A DNA stretch of 64,000 bases from assembly GCF_963576615.1 (NCBI RefSeq), contig NC_088708.1, positions 8,804,001 through 8,868,000 of the forward strand, read 5' to 3'. Shown here in pieces: positions 1 to 8,311 of the stretch; the stretch's first letter is position 1; each line of letters opens with the position of its first letter. The notes under the pieces were generated by a model. That model had not been told where the DNA came from. It did not search any database and saw only the letters and a list, made by a program, of their open reading frames with translations. A program made the position numbers and the translations under genes. Source of the DNA: Watersipora subatra (lineage: Eukaryota > Bryozoa > Gymnolaemata > Cheilostomatida > Watersiporidae).

Positions 1-538
1 TTAATTTATGTAAAACCACAGTACTATGATAAAGACTGTTTTTGTTTGTTATGTACTCAGCATAGAAAAACATTCATATGTTAATAAAAAAAATATAATT
101 ATGTTGATGGGAAGGGTTAGCAAAATATTTGTATCGAGTGATTTATTTTGAGCAGCCGAACGATCTTCTGATAAATCTGCTGTGTAATTATAATTTATAA
201 TTGTTCCTCAAAGTTTTTTTGTTTACAATAGAAATATTTAACTCAAATACATAACAACTACTAATGAAACCGTGTCCTGTCTCTATACGTATGGTATCTA
301 GGAATCGAAGTTACTTCGGTGGCCGTGTGACATGTGCCACGAACCGAACCAGCCTCCAAACCGAACCGATCCTACGTCGGTTCGGTGCTCGTGTGACCAC
401 GCCTTCAGTCTGCACTATACTTGGAATTAGTCTACACCAGTCACTAGTGCATTTTGTATTTCACATCCTGGTATTGTTATATTTACAGGCTGTACTACAT
501 CTCGCATAGCTTCACTTGACTCAGTTGCATTTTTGCAG
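1..538. other. Non-coding stretch before terminal exon
   Basis: AT-rich sequence with no exon I can support. It is probably intron of the plus-strand gene whose last exon begins at 539; the final bases form a usable splice acceptor (T-rich run then GCAG). The short ORF at 264-509 has no family motif. Confidence 0.4.
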
Positions 539-657
539 GAATGCCAGCTGTAAATCAATCATATTCTCAAACTGGTGTTATGCAACAAACTCCTCAACAG
601 CGGGCCATGCAGCAGCGGGCTGATAGTGCATTTGCGGGTCTTGGAGCTCTCCACTAA
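539..657 (+). CDS. Terminal exon of an unrecognised Q-rich protein
   Basis: A T-rich tract ending TTTTTGCAG at 538 is followed by an open frame to TAA at 655-657. Read from the ATG at 541 it gives 38 residues, glutamine-rich in the middle (MQQTPQQRAMQQ) and ending ADSAFAGLGALH. The exon is entered in phase 1 (two bases before that ATG), so the rest of the gene lies upstream, outside the window. The tail is reminiscent of low-complexity C-termini of trafficking adaptors, but I do not recognise the family. It converges with the cenH3 gene, whose stop codon is about 400 bp downstream on the other strand. A single isolated exon with no homology anchor could be a chance ORF. Confidence 0.4.
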
Positions 658-1061
658 CTCAGAAAAGCCAAGAATATACATTCACTTCCAGCGATAGATC
701 CATTTCTAACTTATTTTTCGCATCATTTTTGAAACCATTTGTTTACAATATGTCAGTGTTGCAAGAGTCATGCATTATTTGTGATTTTCGAAACATTTGT
801 CTTCATGAATATACACCGAATTGCTAAGAATGATAGCGTTATTTTTTATACTATAGCACATATTATTTTGATTTTTGGTATAATTTAAAAAATTCCAGTC
901 AGCAATATTTGCTACTATATAAATAATGTAACATATAAAGCAGATCAGCATTTCTTTTTACGGCAGTGAGGGTATGTATTATAAAAATTTATACAAAAAT
1001 ACAAGCTTTAAATATGTACAAGTGAAGCGATGAAGATAGACAATCTAATTATTTTTATAGA

Positions 1062-4000
1062 TTAAAGAGCAGGTCGTAGTCTGCGACTCAGTTGAATATC
1101 CTTTACCATGACCGTAACCCTTTTCGCATGAGCAGCACATATATTTGCATCTTTGAACATACTCGTTAGGTATGCCTCAGTTGCCTAGAAAAAGACGTAA
1201 CAGGTATATAAAAACTATACAAATAAACAGACTGATCTTTAGTAGGCCAGATCTAAGGAATAAGTTCATCCTAGCCTTTACATGGCAACTAATAGCTAAA
1301 GATGGTTGCGGTGTAAAGTCCCAATAATAAATGTTCTGGTTACTAGAGATACCTGTAAGTATGAAATAATGGGTGGTGAGCTGTACGACAGCAGCCATAC
1401 GGACTACACACACTAGCTAATACAGTATAATAAGCTTTTACGTAATACACAGGTATTATTACATTTATATTGCACCTCAAATGGAGAGCAAATTAGTTAT
1501 TCGGAGGCTTCACTTAAAAAACTGGAAAGGATGCCCTGCTAATCCGCGGTGCACTAAGTGTAAAAGGTAAAAAGAACACTGCCTAAGAATTAGGAATGGT
1601 AGCACTGGCACTATAATGTTTTTGTCCACAATAAAAAACCATAAAAAGATTGTCTATTACCGCGGGCTAACTTGGCGAGTTGAATAAAATCGAGAATATG
1701 ATGAATTTTAACATCAGCCGATCGCTATACAAACATCGACTGTATCAACATATTTACTACAACGCGAGAACCATTAGTTTGATTGGCTTGCTTGGGAGGC
1801 CAGAGGAGAGTTGAAATATACGGTACCTTGTCATGGTTGATATTATGCAAATGCTGAAAATATGTGTTGAAGAAACAATTTTTTTAACAAATGGCACTTT
1901 TTAGAAAATAAGGGCTAGGCAAGAAACTGCTTGATTTTTATTGTTTATGTAACTGTTTATGTTACTTTTTAAGTTTATGTAACTGCAAGAGTTGGTCACA
2001 CTTGACAAAAGGAGACCTGGTGCATAAACATTTGCTGCACGAGTACAGACAATAGTGCAAGCTATGGACAAATAGATGACCAATGAGAATTGGCCTTATT
2101 GGAATAAAGGCCATGACATTTGCTCCGGATGATGTAAAGTTTGTAAACAATTAAGCTTTTCCTACGATACCAACAATCCAAAAGGATACATGTTTGCCAT
2201 ATACGTAGGAGGCCTTAAACGATAATGATTTTCTAATTGATTGAGAGTGAATCTCCAACATAAATGATGCAATCAAAGTTCGCTTCAACGAAATCGGCCA
2301 ATTTGACTGATCACTTGAGCATAGCATGAAAACTGACACAACACTGCTTAAAACAAACTGCTTAGCTTAAAACGGGTTCCCATTGAGTTATCAGTGTGTG
2401 AGTGAGGCCAGTTTGGTCCTCTTTCCTAATTAACACCCAGATAAAAGGTGACCGCATTTAACTATTGAGATGACTTCACTAGTACAACTGCTACAATAAC
2501 AAATTGTTTCATAAGGAAATACTCTAGATTAAAATATAAAGTTATCTGTCCTGTAACCATATTCGTGAAATGCATAAACTTCACCACAGACAGACTTTGA
2601 AGTTGGACAAATTTGATGCTACATTTGATCAGAGCGGAGCAAAGTTTGAGGATTTTTAAGAAATTCAAATGAGTTGGTGTTAACCAGAATATCATACAAA
2701 GTATTATGAAGTACATGTAATTGATATTTGCTAGAGATAGGGGTAGCGTGTGCGCTGCGCATTGGCTGTACAATGCCATATTGAGACCACCTGTGCATAG
2801 TCAAGAATCGTCTCACCTTACCTCTTGTAACGCACAAATAGCCGTTGCGTTCCAACACAGGTGCCGGTATTGTAATTTTTGAGCTATCTCACGCACCTGC
2901 AAAAAATAGAACGAGGAAGTGGTTTTATAGCAATAGAGCAGCAACACAGACATTGTATACTGCAACCTACCAAATCAATTTGGCTGCAAATTGGAATTTG
3001 TACTTAAATTCACCGGCCATCTACAAGCACTGGCCTTAAAGATTGACTTGCAACAAAATTAACATTACAGTTATTTGGTATCAAAAGATTCACCATGTCT
3101 TACTCTGTTGTGTTATAGGTGCAAAATATATGGGAATGTGATTACAAGCTCAAAAACGAAAAGCCGCCGTAGATTGGAATCTGTTTATTCATCTGACGTA
3201 GTCATTCCAGTTTGGTTATCGTCTTGTCACGTATGTTCTCACGTGAATTGAAAAGCCAATAAAAAGCTTAATGTAAAACTTATCATAGCACTAGTTTATG
3301 ACAAACACTCCGGGTTTTACCGAAGACCCCGTATCAAATATAGATGCTCGCTACTTTACAGTTTTCTTTCGGCATTATTCAATCGTCAAGTCGTAATCTG
3401 ATCACGTGACCCAATACTTCGCAAATAATTTTTGCAGCTCGTTTCGATTATCACAGGTAACCAACAGGCTCATCATGATTATCAGACAATGATATATACT
3501 CCTTCGAGGTAAGGTTAAAAAGTTTAACGATCTTTTACGGTAATTTATAAGATATCAGTGCAAAAAGTGACGGCATTACAATGACGATAAAACAGACGCG
3601 TAAAAACAATAGACATGGTTTTATTGAATGCGTGAAGTATATTTGTGAAAATATTTCGACGAATGAGGTTGCATGAAAGTGTAAACAGAAACCATCCTGT
3701 AACAACTACGTCCCATTTGAGCCGTTTTGGAAAGCGAATCCAAACTAGGGCGGTCTCGTGTGGCTGCGATTAACTGTTCGTTTTTTAGCTTTTAAGAGCT
3801 TGTAATCACATTTCCATATATTTTGCACCTACAACACAACAGAGTAAGACATGGTGAATCTTATGATACCAAATAACTGTAATGTGAATTTTGTTGCAAG
3901 TCAACATTTAATATGGACAAATACTTAGTAGTAATAATATAATTAAGGAATCAATAGGACAGATGGCTTTGTATGAATACACCTTTGCTCCAAAGGCACA

Positions 4001-4439
4001 GTGTACAAACTTTGTATATGCCAGTCTTTAAAGTTTTTTGTGTGTTGTACTTATTGCTTGTAATGCTAGCACGTACCAAACGAGAGAAAGGCAACTTTCG
4101 CAAGAGGAGATGGGTAGTTTGTTCAAGCTTACGTATTTCACGCTCGGCTCTTGTACCCTGGCGGAAGCGGCGCCGGGATCTTACTGGCTTATCTGCAACT
4201 GTTAGGTGTGAATACCGAGAACATGTCAATAGGTAACATACATGAAGGTCATTTGATGGAGGATATAAGCTAAAGATGGATCACTCACCTCTACTTCTAT
4301 CTGGACATGCTGGGCTCTTACCGAGAGATTTTGATGGTGAACGGCTACTTGTGGATGGTGAACGGCTACTTGTGGATGGTGAACGGCTACTTGTGAATGG
4401 TGAACGGCGCTGCGGATTTTTGGCTTTCTTGCGACACAT
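1062..4439 (-). CDS. CENPA: Centromeric histone H3 (CENP-A/cenH3), 4 exons, 154 aa
   Basis: The H3 variant that replaces H3 in centromeric nucleosomes and seeds the kinetochore. Coding exons on the minus strand: 4439-4289, 4192-4077, 2896-2822, 1184-1062. All junctions are AG/GT, phases agree (1, 0, 0), and the sum is 465 nt. Residues 1-50 are an Arg/Ser/Pro-rich tail without the canonical H3 tail. Residues 69-97 match the alpha-N/alpha-1 region ([20 protein letters not shown], then VREIAQ). Loop 1 is one residue longer than in H3 and carries Trp (W104), both CENP-A hallmarks. Residues 106-154 contain ALQEATEAYL, a D-A-N-I-C stretch, [18 protein letters not shown] and the stop. H3's MPKD reads MVKD, and the C-terminus is short. 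Intron 2 carries a TTAA MITE. A possible acceptor at 4460/4461 hints at an upstream non-coding exon. Reading frames are intact, so it looks functional. Confidence 0.9.
1185..2821. other. cenH3 intron 3
   Basis: AT-rich intron of 1637 bp. The minus-strand ORFs here (for example 2462-2779 and 1962-2150) show no family motif and are interpreted as chance. Confidence 0.6.
2897..3039. other. cenH3 intron 2, 3' part
   Basis: Intron sequence between exon 3 of cenH3 and the MITE that begins after the TTAA at 3036-3039. No other feature seen. Confidence 0.5.
3040..3907. mobile_element. TTAA-flanked MITE, copy 1 (868 bp)
   Basis: Flanked by TTAA at 3036-3039 and 3908-3911. Both ends carry the same terminal inverted repeat of roughly 170 bp (outer core TTGACTTGCAACAAAATT, then a shared stretch through GATTACAAGCTC). 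The interior matches the copy at 4794-6401 and, inverted, the one at 34095-35044. No transposase is encoded, so it is non-autonomous. TTAA duplications are typical of piggyBac-type transposases; that assignment is inferred. It lies in intron 2 of cenH3. Confidence 0.8.
4333..4407 (-). repeat. 21-bp tandem repeat inside cenH3 exon 1
   Basis: Three exact 21-bp units (4333-4353, 4354-4374, 4375-4395) and a partial fourth. On the minus strand each encodes seven residues of the type SSRSPST, giving the RS/SP repeat of the cenH3 N-terminal tail (about residues 13-36). The unit length keeps the frame. Confidence 0.85.
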
Positions 4440-4793
4440 GCTGATGTTTCAATTCGATCCTGCAAATATTTTAATACATTGTGCATTATACATCTATGTA
4501 TATATTTCTCAAAGTATGTGTGTGTCCTTTCAGCTATAGCTACTATTAGAATAGCGTAGCTGGACAATGCTGACGCAATGTATTGGCGTACCGTCATTAG
4601 AAGCCTAATAGCTTACTGGAATTTTCCATTGGCTATGAGCCAGGCTAATTGCTTGAAAGTTACAGTTGTTGGTCAAATTTTAAAACCTTTACAGTTGCTT
4701 TTATTTTTCTCTTAATATATTTCAACTACACAAAACACTTCACTCATGATATGTAGTTTGAAGGTTAGAATGGGAAATGTTGTTATATGTTAA

Positions 4794-6401
4794 AGGTTGA
4801 CTTGCAACAAAATTAACATTACAGTTATTTGGTATCAAAAGATTCACCATGTCTTACTCTGCTGTGTTGTGAGTGCAAAATATGTGGAAATGTGATTACA
4901 AGCTCTTAGAAGCTCAAAAGCGAACAGCTAACTCTTTGGCTGGGGAACGATCAAAATGTCGTTTACCGGTTGCGTGGGGAAATGACATTTATGTCGCTTT
5001 CGGTAGACGTTTATAAAGCTGTCGCCTAGTAACGTTAAACAAAGGATATGAACACTAGTAAGTTTTAAATATCATCAATGAGATATTGGTCGATGATTTA
5101 CAATATGAAACGATTATCTGAGAGGCGTTGCTTTGTGCTAAATGCTAAGCAAATCGTGCCTCCTTGGAAAAGAATAAAAGTTGGAAAAACCAGTCAACAT
5201 GGGCTCGACTTTCAAAACGGTAAAATAAAAGATTATTGATCCTGCGATCGTTAGTGATTTTTTGTCTGATCAGAATAAAAATAATTCAAATGATAGAAGT
5301 GATGTAAACTTTTTGGACTTTTAATATACATGGAATATACAGAGAAAACGATCGTTATGGTGGCTCACACGGCTACGTTATAGCGTTTGACTCTACCAAA
5401 AAAAAATGCTCCCAAGCATTTCATACAGGGACAATTGCACATGGTTGTATTTTTCTTTTTGAGTAGTAGATATATAAATGAATGTTTATGTACAAAAAGT
5501 TTTGTTCATAGAAATAAATTTAAGATTTGAGCTATGCATGTTCATAAAATATCGATTTTATTTAATTTTCTAAAATAAATTACATGAGTTTCGGTTGTTT
5601 TTGGGGGCTTATACCCGGTCAAAGGGTTAATCGCCGCCATCACGAAAACGCCGTAGGTTGGAATCAATTCATTTCTCTGACGTACTCAAGCAATTTGGTT
5701 ATTGTTTTGACACGTTATGTTATGACGTAAATTGAAAGGCCAATAAAAGGCTCAATATAAAACTTCTCGTAGCACTAGTTTATGACTAACTCTTCGGGTT
5801 TTACAAAAAGCCCGTATCAAATATAGATGCTCGCTACTTTACAGTTTTGTTTCGGCTTGGTCTAATCGTCTTGTTGTAATTTGATCATGTGGCCCATACT
5901 TCCTGTCAAACAGTGCGAATAATTTCTGCAGTGTTTCTCGACTATCACAGGGGACTAACAGACTTGTCATGTTTATCAGAGGATGATATGCACTCCTTCG
6001 AAATGAGCTTAAAAAATTGAACAAATTTTTACGATGGGTTTTGAAATATCACTGATCAAAGTGACAGCATTACAATGATGATGAAACAGACGCGTAAGGA
6101 TAATAGTCATGGTTTTATTGAATGCGAAAAGTATATTTGCGAAAATATTTCAACGAATGAGGTTGCATGAAAGTGCAAACAGAAGCCATCTTGGTCAACT
6201 ATATTCCATTTGAGCCATTTTGGAAAGGGATTCTAATCTACGGCGTTTTCATGATGGCTGTGATTAACTGTTCGTTTTTTAGCTTTAAAGAGCTTGTAAT
6301 CACATTTCCACATATTTTGCACTTACAACACCGCAGAGTAAGACATGGTGAATCTTTTGGGACCAAATAACTGTAATGTGAATTTCGTTGCAAGTAAACC
6401 T
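4794..6401. mobile_element. TTAA-flanked MITE, copy 2 (1608 bp, itself interrupted)
   Basis: Same family as 3040-3907. TTAA duplications are at 4790-4793 and 6402-6405. The long terminal inverted repeats are about 4794-4927 and 6250-6401. It is longer than its relatives because a second element (4932-5626) has inserted in the left arm. The related Helitron copy near 13280 reads straight through the TTAA, confirming both insertion and target duplication. Confidence 0.85.
4932..5626. mobile_element. piggyBac-like MITE (695 bp) nested in the TTAA MITE
   Basis: The right end reads CCCGGTCAAAGGG followed by TTAA (5627-5630). The left end reads CTAA (decayed TTAA, 4928-4931) followed by CTCTTTGGCTGGGG. 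Inverted ends of the type CCCTTTG next to TTAA are characteristic of piggyBac-like elements. The host MITE sequence resumes on both sides at its own TTAA. No ORF of note lies inside. Confidence 0.7.
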
Positions 6402-6728
6402 TTAAATACAAATCAATTTTCTGTCCAAAGACTTTTTTATTACCTGGCAACGCCGGGTAGAACAGCTAGTATATATATATATACTAGCTGTGCTAGTATA
6501 TATATATATACTAGCTGTGCTAGTATATACATATATATATATACTAGCACATTTACACATACTAGCACAATATACTAGTATATTTTCACATACTTTGAGA
6601 AATATACAGTATATATATATATTTCTCAAAGTATGTGAAAATATACTAGTATATTGTGCTAGTATGTGTAAATGTGCTAATATATATATACATGTATATG
6701 TACATGTATATACTAGCACAGCTAGTAT

Positions 6729-6765
<37 letters not shown>

Positions 6766-6840
6766 CTAGCTGTTCTACCCGGCGTTGCCAGGTAATAAAA
6801 AAGTCTTTGGACAGAAAATTGATTTGTATTTAAAGGTTTA
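6395..6840. repeat. Large palindrome, arms about 220 bp
   Basis: The sequence from about 6395 is repeated in inverse order up to 6840 around a centre near 6617. The outer parts are two Helitron 3' ends facing each other (CTAG at 6466 and its complement at 6774). Inside come matching blocks reading CACATTTACACATACTAG and its complement, and at the centre two head-to-head TTTCTCAAAGTATGTG fragments, the 5'-end motif of the same Helitron family. The rest is TA-rich. The ORFs here (such as 6402-6950 minus) are by-products of the repeat. Confidence 0.8.
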
Positions 6841-6993
6841 AAGGTCTTTGTGCAAAGCTCATCACATTTGTGATTTGAGCACTCTGGTGCCAGCACATTG
6901 ACTTTCTTAAGTCCGTGAGGCAACCTAGTTGTTTCATGGCAGGAAATCAACTCTCATTGGTAATGGGATTTATGTCCCTTGCCAAAGCTCTGA

Positions 6994-7039
6994 GCTGCAC
7001 CGATGAGGCGTCAATAGCTGAAACAGTACAGGCTGTAGC
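6994..7039 (+). ncRNA. Degenerate hammerhead ribozyme
   Basis: Same layout as the intact copy at 7253. The core CTGATGA reads CCGATGA, the loop and stem II survive with a G-T pair, GAAA is present, and stem I pairs GCTGCA with TGTAGC. The cleavage triplet GTC has become GGC. Both core changes hit bases needed for activity, so this copy should be inactive. Confidence 0.7.
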
Positions 7040-7252
7040 ATGATTATATGCTCCCTCACTTCGGTTTGGTTGAGCACTCTGTGAGAGGTGCGGCACTATT
7101 AGCCTTTGTGCAAAGCTCATCACATTTGTGATTTGAGCACTCTGGTGCCAGCACATTGACTTTCTTAAAGTCCGTGAGGCAACCTAGTTGTTTCATGGCA
7201 GGAAGTCAACTCTCATTGGTAATGGGATTTGTGTCCCTTGCCAAAGCTCGGA

Positions 7253-7298
7253 GCTGCACTGATGAGGCTTCAATAGCCGAAACAGTACTGTCTGTAGC
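7253..7298 (+). ncRNA. Type I hammerhead ribozyme, core intact
   Basis: Stem I is GCTGCA (7253-7258) with TGTAGC (7293-7298), six pairs including one G-U. The core CTGATGA is 7259-7265. Stem II is GGC/GCC (7266-7268, 7276-7278) around loop TTCAATA. GAAA is 7279-7282. Stem III is the self-complementary ACAGTACTGT (7282-7291), and the cleavage triplet GTC ends at 7292. Outside stem I an internal loop is followed by CTC/GAG. All invariant positions of the hammerhead core are present. The very short palindromic stem III resembles minimal hammerheads thought to act as dimers. Confidence 0.85.
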
Positions 7299-7312
7299 AT
7301 GAGTATATATAT

Positions 7313-8069
7313 ATAAAAATTGTTTCCTCACCCCGGATGGGTGGTAAATTCTGCTCTAACTCGGGTCTCCTACCAGAGACCTGGGAGTTTGAGCACTCGC
7401 CTCAAGATCTTAGCTGTTCCCAATAGCGCACTTTTCTGCAACTCACCTGAGTTGATTGTTGTTGGTATTTGGGCAAGCCACATTTTATGCGCCGGTGTTA
7501 TTGCGCCCAGTGCCCCAATGACTACTGGGATTACAGTTGTTCTTACATTCCAGCATTTTTTAATCTCTTCTCCAAGAGGGAGATATTTCTCTGCCTTTTC
7601 TCTTTCTTTGCTTGCTATATTGTAGTCATTGGGTACTGCTATATCTATTATAGTAGCCCTCTTGTTCTCCTTGTCTACCACCACTATATCTGGTTGGTTT
7701 GCTAGGACTTGCTTGTCAATTCGGATGTAGAAGTCCCAGAGGATCTTAGCGCGGTCATTTTCATTGACCTTACCAGGAGCTTCCCACCAGTGTTGCGGTT
7801 TATTAAGGCCATACTCATCACATAGACTTCTATACACAACACCTGCGACATGATTACGCTGCTCAGTGTATGCGTTTCCTGCTAGCTGCTTGCATCCACT
7901 GATGATGTGTTGGATGGTCTCAGGTGCATCTTTGCACAGTCTGCATCTAGGATCGTCTCTAGTGTGATAGATTTTCGTTTGGAGTTGCCTTGTTGGGAGC
8001 ACTTGCTCCTGGGCTGCCATGATTAGTGACTCTGTATTGGCTGTTAGGTTTCCTTTGTTCAGCCACATA
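7313..8069 (-). pseudogene. 5'-truncated copy of the RLE-type LINE (3' end only)
   Basis: On the minus strand this encodes the last 232 residues of the LINE at 8278-11637 (CCHC motif and restriction-like endonuclease), followed by the same short 3' UTR and a TA run. The protein differs from the full copy at roughly ten positions. It lacks the 13-bp-scale duplication seen in the 3' UTR of the full copy (CGGGGTATCCGGGG there, CCGGGG here). Its truncated end meets a TA-rich minisatellite at about 8069. Confidence 0.85.
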
Positions 8070-8242
8070 TATGTCTGGTATATATATGTCTGGTATATAT
8101 ATGTCTGGTATATATATGTCTGGTATATATATGTCTGGTATATATATATGGTATATATATATGGTATATATATGGTATATATATATGGTATATATATATG
8201 GTATATATGGTATATATATGGTATATATATATATATATATAC
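8069..8242. repeat. TATATATATGTCTGG-type minisatellite passing into (TA)n
   Basis: About five 15-bp units ending in GTCTGG, then shorter TATATATATGG units, then pure TA. The unit core ATATATGTCTGG is identical to the LINE sequence at the truncation point of the neighbouring copy. It sits between two head-to-head LINE copies. Confidence 0.8.
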
Positions 8243-8243
8243 A

Positions 8244-8311
8244 GGACAGATAGCGCAGTTGGTAAGGTATCGGGACCATGATCATTAGGTCCTCGGTTCA
8301 AACCCCAACAA
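8244..8311 (+). promoter_or_regulatory. tRNA-like sequence with Pol III A and B boxes at the LINE 5' end
   Basis: TAGCGCAGTTGG (8251-8262) fits the A box, and GGTTCAAACCC (8295-8305) fits the B box, 32 bases apart. GGACC/GGTCC can form an anticodon-like stem but with a 10-base loop, and acceptor and T stems are poor, so it is tRNA-derived rather than a tRNA gene. It is the first non-TA sequence of the LINE and overlaps the first ATG of the long ORF. Confidence 0.6.

Larger units (their letters stand above)
4493..6469 (+). mobile_element. Small Helitron (about 365 bp of its own), interrupted by a MITE
   Basis: The 5' end starts TC after an A (TCTATGTATATATTTCTC, then a GT-rich stretch). The 3' end has a CCTGGC/GCCGGG hairpin at about 6443-6457, followed after a short spacer by CTAG (6466-6469) and a host T. 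TC...CTAG ends, a 3' hairpin and A/T insertion are the Helitron signature. No Rep/helicase is present. Bases 4794-6401 are a later insertion; the undisturbed junction is seen in a related copy around 13276-13290. It starts 54 bp upstream of the cenH3 ATG. Confidence 0.7.
6847..7308 (+). repeat. 258-bp tandem repeat carrying hammerhead ribozymes (1.8 units)
   Basis: The block starting TTTGTGCAAAGCTC at 6847 restarts at 7105, a period of 258 bp. Unit 1 is complete; unit 2 runs to GAGTATATATATA, where a LINE is inserted. Each unit contains a hammerhead-type motif near its 3' part. A third, partial unit lies beyond the LINEs at 11715-11880. Tandem hammerhead-bearing repeats of this size are known in animals as small retrozyme-like non-autonomous elements; assignment to that class is inference. 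Confidence 0.75.

Noticed and set aside
264..509. 81-codon ORF near the left edge
   Set aside because: No family motif or splice support.
4226..4597. Minus-strand ORF of 123 codons with VAVHHPQ repeats
   Set aside because: Same DNA as cenH3 exon 1 in another frame; the SSRSPST frame joins correctly to the histone-fold exons.
8019..8301. Tyr/Ile-rich ORFs (YIYGIY repeats)
   Set aside because: Translations of the TA-rich minisatellite.
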